Assembly: GCA_964496575.1 (NCBI GenBank) | Contig: CAZCAC010000144.1 | Coordinates: 1-19,710, forward strand | Source of the DNA: CAZCAC01 sp964496575 | GTDB taxonomy: Bacteria > Planctomycetota > UBA1135 > GCA-002686595 | DNA: 19,710 nt | Direction: 5' to 3' | In this document: positions 15,650-19,710 of the stretch, piece after piece | Numbering within the stretch: the first letter of the stretch is position 1 | Layout of the letters: each line of letters begins with the position of its first letter | Position numbers and translations under genes: made by a program | The notes under the pieces: model-generated | Seen by the model: the letters and a program-made list of their open reading frames with translations, nothing else | Databases searched by the model: none | Told to the model about the DNA's origin: nothing

Positions 15650-16887
15650 CCACTCCCGATCGCAGAGTCTTCCTCCAGCAGGCCGCCGGCGCCTTCGCCG
15701 CGATGGCCTTCACCCCGACCCTCGCCGAGCTCTCCCCGATGCGCGGCAACACCGCCTCGCTCTCCGTCGCGCTGATCGGCGCGGGGCGACAGGGGCGCGC
15801 GATCATGGCCGAGCTCACCAAGATGGAGGGGATCGAGCTGGCCGCCGTCTGTGACACCGACGTCGGTCGCCGCAAGAAGGCGGGGCGGCGCGTGCGGGGG
15901 ATGCGCACGTACGAGACACACGGCGAGCTGCTCGAGAAGGAGGCCGGCGTCCAGGCGGTGATCGTCGCCACGCCGACGCACGTCCACAAGCAGATCGCGC
16001 TCGACGCCCTGGCGGCGGACAAGCACGTCTACTGCGAGGCGCCGCTCGCCACCACGGTCGAGGACTCCGCCGCGATCGCCGCCGCCGCGCGCAAGAGCGA
16101 GAAGGTCTTCGCCGTCGGGCTCCTCGCGCGCAGCAACCCGATCTACAAGCTGGCCCGCTCCTTCTACCGCTCCGGCACGCTGCGCGACCTGATCTGCCTG
16201 CGCGCCCAGGACTTCAAGAAGACTTCGTGGGTCGTCGAGGCGCCCGACGAGGCGCGCAAGAAGCTGCTCAACTGGCGCCTCGACCCGGCGCTCTCACTGG
16301 GGCTGCCCGGTGAGCTCGGTACGCACCAGTTCGACGCCTACCACTGGTTCCTCGGCAAGTACCCGGTCGCCGTGCGCGGCAGCGGCGGCGTGATGGTGCA
16401 CAAGGACGGCCGGGAGGTCCCCGACACCGCGCTCTGCGAGCTCGCTTTCGACGACGGCGTGCGGCTCGCCTGGCAGGCGACTCTCGGCAACTCCTACTCG
16501 GGGCGCTACGAACTCTACACCGGCTCGATGGCGACCTTGAAGATGGCCTGGACCAACGGCTGGATGTTCAAGGAGGCGGACTCGCCGCAGCAAGGCTGGG
16601 AGGTCTACGCGACGCGTCAGACCTTCCACAACGACGAGGGCATCATCCTGATCGCCGACGCGACCAAGCTGGCCGAGCAAGGCAAGCTCAAGGAAGGCGT
16701 CGGCCTGCCGAACCCGCCGGTGCACTACGGGCTCGCCGACTTCGTCAAGTGCTGCACCGAGGGCGGCGCGCCCAAGTGCGGCGCCGAGGAGGGGCACCGC
16801 GCCACCGTGGTCGGCGTTCTGGCCAGCCAGGCGCTGAAGAGCGGCGAAGAAACCGCGATCGACTCGAAACTGTTCGAGGTCCGCTAG
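15646..16887 (+). CDS. Tat-exported Gfo/Idh/MocA-like protein with EAP in place of EKP
   Basis: This 413-residue protein has a Tat signal (DRRVFLQQAAGAFAAMAF, R6-R7) and no lipobox Cys, so it should be periplasmic. The Rossmann domain starts at 39 with SVALIGAGRQGRAI, followed by AAVCDTD and the ATPTHVHKQIALDAL helix. Where the family normally has E-K-P with the catalytic Lys, this protein has YCEAPLATT (E131-A132-P133). The C-terminal domain is otherwise complete, with the GELGTHQFDAYHWFLGK motif in its usual place. Loss of the Lys suggests altered chemistry or a binding role. Its start overlaps the ApbE stop (ATGA), indicating translational coupling. It is distinct from the first oxidoreductase at 13363, so the two are not recent duplicates. 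Confidence 0.92.
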   Translation: MTTPDRRVFLQQAAGAFAAMAFTPTLAELSPMRGNTASLSVALIGAGRQGRAIMAELTKMEGIELAAVCDTDVGRRKKAGRRVRGMRTYETHGELLEKEAGVQAVIVATPTHVHKQIALDALAADKHVYCEAPLATTVEDSAAIAAAARKSEKVFAVGLLARSNPIYKLARSFYRSGTLRDLICLRAQDFKKTSWVVEAPDEARKKLLNWRLDPALSLGLPGELGTHQFDAYHWFLGKYPVAVRGSGGVMVHKDGREVPDTALCELAFDDGVRLAWQATLGNSYSGRYELYTGSMATLKMAWTNGWMFKEADSPQQGWEVYATRQTFHNDEGIILIADATKLAEQGKLKEGVGLPNPPVHYGLADFVKCCTEGGAPKCGAEEGHRATVVGVLASQALKSGEETAIDSKLFEVR

Positions 16888-16905
16888 CGTCAGGAATACG
16901 CCGCC

Positions 16906-17664
16906 ATGCCCTTCCGTCTCTCCGCCCTGCCCCTCGGCGCCCGCGCCGGGATCACCTTCCTCCTCCTGGTCCTGCTCGGCGGCTACTACGCCGCTGCCAA
17001 GCACCTGGTCGCGCACCACGAGAACCGCGACGAGCGGCCGGGGATGTCGCTGGACGACCTCGTCGGCGCGTACTCGGGGATCCGCAACACGGCGCCGCTG
17101 ATCGTCGCGCTGGAGGCCGATCACCCCGAGGAGCTGCCGGCGAAGGACCGCGATCTCCTGCTCGGCTGGCTGCGCGGGAGCCGGATCGCCGAGGACTACG
17201 ACTCTCTCGACCTCGGCGACGACGCGCCGGCGGAGATCATCGACCGCGCGTGCCTGCAGTGTCACTCGGCGGGGGCCACCGAGGGGGACGGGATCGGCGA
17301 CACGATGCCGCTGGAGTACTTCGACCAGGTGAAGAACCTCGCCTTCTCGCGCGAGGTCACGCCGACCTCGGTCGAGATCCTGCTGGCCTCGGCACACACG
17401 CACGCGCTGGCGATGGGGACGCTGTCCCTGATCCTGGCGCTGTTCCTCCTGGCCACTCGCTGGCCGAAGTGGTTGGCCAGCGGGCTCGTCTTCTTCAACG
17501 GCCTCGGCCTCTTCCTCGATCTCGCCGGCTGGGCGCTCGCCCGCCAGAGCGCGGCGTTCGTCCCCATCCTGGCCGCCTCCGGAGCGGTCTGGGCCGGCAC
17601 CGGCGTGATCATGATCTTCCTGATGCTCATCGACCTGTGGATTCCACGCCGGGTGAACGACTGA
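16906..17664 (+). CDS. Membrane-anchored mono-heme cytochrome c-like protein
   Basis: This 252-residue protein begins with one TM segment (about 13-32). A periplasmic domain (33-160) follows, with a single CxxCH heme c motif (RACLQCHSAG, C116 to H120). Three more TM segments lie at about 163-184, 189-212 and 218-246. The layout, with a DRDLLLGWLRG helix, an EDYDSL segment, the heme motif, a PLEYFDQVKNL segment, then a His-containing first C-terminal TM (SAHTHALAM), resembles a family of membrane cytochromes I recall from planctomycetes and proteobacteria that has no agreed function. A second axial ligand for the heme may come from H164 or H166, but this is a guess. It lies 18 bp after the oxidoreductase and overlaps the acetyltransferase. 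It probably moves electrons across or along the membrane. Confidence 0.8.
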   Translation: MPFRLSALPLGARAGITFLLLVLLGGYYAAAKHLVAHHENRDERPGMSLDDLVGAYSGIRNTAPLIVALEADHPEELPAKDRDLLLGWLRGSRIAEDYDSLDLGDDAPAEIIDRACLQCHSAGATEGDGIGDTMPLEYFDQVKNLAFSREVTPTSVEILLASAHTHALAMGTLSLILALFLLATRWPKWLASGLVFFNGLGLFLDLAGWALARQSAAFVPILAASGAVWAGTGVIMIFLMLIDLWIPRRVND

Positions 17665-18119
17665 AGGTAACCGTCAGCCAGGCGAAGGGCCGCGACGTCC
17701 TGGGGATCAAGGGGCTCCTGATCGAGGTCGGGCTGCCGATCGAGGGCGTCGACGAGGCGCTCGAGAACTTCCGCGTGGTGCGGGAGGGAGGCAAGGGCAA
17801 GATCATCGCCTGCGGCGGACTCGAGGTGTACGACGACATGTTCGCCATCATGCGCTCGGTGGCGGTGGCGGAGTCGTTCCGCGGGAAGGGGATCGGCGTC
17901 CGGGTGGTGAAGAACCTGCTGAGCCTGGCCCGGAGGCTGCGCATCTTCGCGGTGGTGCTGCTCACCGAGAACGCGGCGGAGTTCTTCGAGCAGTTCGGCT
18001 TCGAGGAGATACCGCGCGAGGCGGTCGGACCGTCCTTTCCCGAGAGTCTCAGCCGTTCGTGGGTGTGGTCTCACCACCCGTGTGACAACGCGGTCGTGAT
18101 GGTGCGTGATCGAATATGA
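17637..18119 (+). CDS. GNAT-family N-acetyltransferase, ArsN2-like
   Basis: This 160-residue protein transfers an acetyl group from acetyl-CoA. It shows IKGLLIEVGLPIEGVDEALENF, the beta-4 IMRSVAVAESFRGKGIG with the acetyl-CoA motif R-G-K-G-I-G (82-87), and the C-terminal ENAAEFFEQFGFEEIPRE. The tail S-H-H-P-C-D-N-A-V-V-M and the LLTENAAEFF segment are close to those of ArsN2-type acetyltransferases, but no arsenic genes are nearby and the substrate is open. No ATG is in a sensible place. GTG 17637 was chosen because it gives a complete domain; a CTG at 17661 overlapping the upstream TGA is an alternative. Start overlap with the cytochrome gene (28 bp) and a 4-bp overlap with the sulfatase show coupling. 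Confidence 0.8.
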   Translation: MDSTPGERLKVTVSQAKGRDVLGIKGLLIEVGLPIEGVDEALENFRVVREGGKGKIIACGGLEVYDDMFAIMRSVAVAESFRGKGIGVRVVKNLLSLARRLRIFAVVLLTENAAEFFEQFGFEEIPREAVGPSFPESLSRSWVWSHHPCDNAVVMVRDRI

Positions 18120-19660
18120 AGAACATGAAGAACAGGATCGTTTCGTGCCTCGTCGCCCTCCTCGCGTCCTCCGGCCTCGCCTCGACCGCTCCGGCCGACG
18201 ATCGCCCCAACATCGTCTTCGTCTACGCCGACGACCACGCGCAGCACGCGGTCGGTGCCTACGGCTCGCGGATCAACCGCACCCCGAACATCGACCGGCT
18301 GGCCGAAGAGGGGATGCGCTTCACCGAGACCTTCGTCGCCAACTCGATCTGCGGTCCGGCGCGGGCGACGATCCTCAGCGGATTGCACTCGCATCGCAAC
18401 GGCAAGATGACCAACCGCGCGGGGTTCAAGGACGACCTGCCGACCTTCGCCAAGCTGATGCAGGCGGCGGGCTACCAGACCGCGATGGTGGGCAAGTGGC
18501 ACATCAGCCCCGACCCCAACGGCTTCGATCACTGGGCGATCGCGCGAGGCGGATACTACAACCTCTCGCTGGTCACCGCCGAGGGGCCGACGAAGCACGA
18601 GGGCTACACGACCGACATCATCACCGAGGAGGCGCTGCGCTGGATCGGCGAGCGCGACCCCGAACGCCCGTTCCTGGTGTGGATCAGCCACACCGCGACG
18701 CACCGCACCTGGGAGCCGGCCACCCGCCACCTCCGCAACTACGAGGGGCAGGAGATCCCCGAGCCTCCGACCCTCTTCGACGACTATGAGGGGAAGAGCC
18801 CGGGCGCGGCCGCGGCGCAGATGCGCGTCTCGCGCGACCTCTTTCCGGCGTACGACCTGAAGCTGCCGGTGACCGGCGAGGGGATTCTCGACGGGAGCCG
18901 CACCGGCAAGCTGAACCGCCTGACCCCCGCCCAGCGCGAGGCGTGGGACGCGGCCTACGGGCCGCGCAACGAGGCCTTTGCCGCCGCCGGACTCGAAGGC
19001 GACGCGCTGGTGCGCTGGAACTACCAGCGCTACATCAAGGACTACCTGCGTTGCGTCGACGCGCTCGACGAGAGCGTGGGGCAGGTACTCGCCTTCCTAG
19101 AGGTGCACGGTCTGGCGGAGAACACGGTGGTGATCTACTCCTCCGATCAGGGCTTCTTCCTCGGCGACCACGGCTGGTACGACAAGCGCTGGATGTACGA
19201 GGAGTCCCTGCGCACTCCGCTGATCGTGCGCTGGCCCGGGGTGACGGCACCGGGGAGCACGTGTGCCTCGCTGGTTCAGAACCTCGACATGGCGCCGACG
19301 TTCCTGCAACTCGCGGGCCTGGAGATCCCTGCGTCGATGCAGGGGCTGAGCCTGGAGCCGCTGCTGCGCGGCGAGCAGCCGCCCGAGTGGCGCGACTCGA
19401 TCTACTACCACTACCACCAACAGGATTCGGGCCGCACGGCGCACACGGTCGCGCGCCACTACGGCATCCGGACTGCTCGGCACAAGCTGATTCACGTCTA
19501 CGACCACGAGGCGTGGGAGCTGTACGATCTGGAGCGGGACCCGTTCGAGATCGAGAATCGCTACGGCGACCCGGCGTACGCGGAGGTGGTGGGGGAGCTG
19601 AAGCGGGAGTTGAAGGGGCTGCGGGCGAGCTTCGGGGACGATACCGGCGCGGGGTTCTAG
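18116..19660 (+). CDS. Secreted type I sulfatase
   Basis: This 514-residue protein hydrolyses sulfate esters. A signal peptide (1-27, cleavage near TAPA-DD) is followed by the alkaline-phosphatase-fold core. VYADDHAQHAVGAYG contains the paired Asp (D39, D40) that bind calcium. NSICGPARATILSG carries the CxPxR signature with C79 expected to become formylglycine. AMVGKWHI carries the conserved Lys/His pair, WISHTATHRTW a further His, and VIYSSDQGFFLGDHGWYDKRWMYEESLRTPLIVRWPG the second metal-site Asp. The C-terminal part (YGIRTARHKLIHVYDHEAWELYDLERDPFE) is the usual sulfatase tail. It is normal length and intact. The natural substrate, probably a sulfated polysaccharide, cannot be read. The start overlaps the acetyltransferase stop (ATGA). 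A formylglycine-generating enzyme is not in this window. Confidence 0.95.
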   Translation: MKNMKNRIVSCLVALLASSGLASTAPADDRPNIVFVYADDHAQHAVGAYGSRINRTPNIDRLAEEGMRFTETFVANSICGPARATILSGLHSHRNGKMTNRAGFKDDLPTFAKLMQAAGYQTAMVGKWHISPDPNGFDHWAIARGGYYNLSLVTAEGPTKHEGYTTDIITEEALRWIGERDPERPFLVWISHTATHRTWEPATRHLRNYEGQEIPEPPTLFDDYEGKSPGAAAAQMRVSRDLFPAYDLKLPVTGEGILDGSRTGKLNRLTPAQREAWDAAYGPRNEAFAAAGLEGDALVRWNYQRYIKDYLRCVDALDESVGQVLAFLEVHGLAENTVVIYSSDQGFFLGDHGWYDKRWMYEESLRTPLIVRWPGVTAPGSTCASLVQNLDMAPTFLQLAGLEIPASMQGLSLEPLLRGEQPPEWRDSIYYHYHQQDSGRTAHTVARHYGIRTARHKLIHVYDHEAWELYDLERDPFEIENRYGDPAYAEVVGELKRELKGLRASFGDDTGAGF

Positions 19661-19710
19661 TGGTCTGAAGCGAAAATTCGCGCAACATGTTTACACGTTT
19701 GCCTTCCGAC
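19661..19710. other. A/T-richer tail after the sulfatase
   Basis: The last 50 bases are clearly richer in A and T than the rest. A 5-bp stem, GCGAA and TTCGC around AA (19670-19681), may be the remains of a weak terminator. The rest could hold a promoter for a gene outside the window, but nothing can be called. Confidence 0.3.

Noticed and set aside
1..19710. Mobile element, defence system, tRNA or rRNA
   Set aside because: No transposase, integrase, nuclease-type defence gene or RNA gene was recognised on either strand.

Overview
The window is GC-rich DNA (roughly 70% by eye) with strong G/C at third codon positions and very short intergenic gaps. Several traits together suggest a Planctomycetota genome: Tat-exported Gfo/Idh/MocA oxidoreductases, a secreted sulfatase, exported HEAT-repeat and FG-GAP-type proteins, a bilobed secreted aspartyl protease, and mostly absent Shine-Dalgarno sequences. 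The C-terminal domain of the first, partial protein resembles one I associate with the Poly30/Saltatorellus-type planctomycetes. This is inference from family content; no rRNA or other marker is present.

Layout. 1-552 (+): 3' end of a secreted FG-GAP-like protein. 800-2784 (+): a tight four-gene unit with an ECF sigma factor, a one-TM small protein and two MotA/TolQ/ExbB-like membrane proteins that look like tandem paralogues. 2768-4937 (-): an ArsR-type regulator followed by a secreted aspartyl protease, with a perfect 24-bp AT-rich palindrome just upstream of the regulator's likely start. 5151-10917 (+): an envelope operon with a large secreted HEAT protein carrying an L33-like zinc ribbon, a membrane-anchored lytic transglycosylase and an MscS-type channel. 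10937-11116: a 42-bp tandem repeat array between convergent genes. 11116-11769 (-): a membrane-anchored coiled-coil protein. 12015-13166 (+): an acyl-CoA dehydrogenase. 13363-19660 (+): six genes with gaps of 18 bp or less, several overlapping. They encode a Tat lipoprotein Gfo/Idh/MocA oxidoreductase, an ApbE FMN transferase, a second Tat Gfo/Idh/MocA oxidoreductase, a membrane-anchored one-heme cytochrome c-like protein, an ArsN2-like acetyltransferase and a type I sulfatase.

How it may work together. Most products are exported or in the membrane. The last operon reads as an extracytoplasmic redox and sulfated-glycan unit (flavin transfer, heme, NAD(P)-fold oxidoreductases, desulfation), though the substrate cannot be named. 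The 5151-10917 operon pairs peptidoglycan cleavage with tension relief. The ECF operon probably responds to a membrane signal through its small TM protein or its MotA-like pair. I saw no transposase, integrase, CRISPR array, tRNA or rRNA. No gap between genes exceeds 300 bases.
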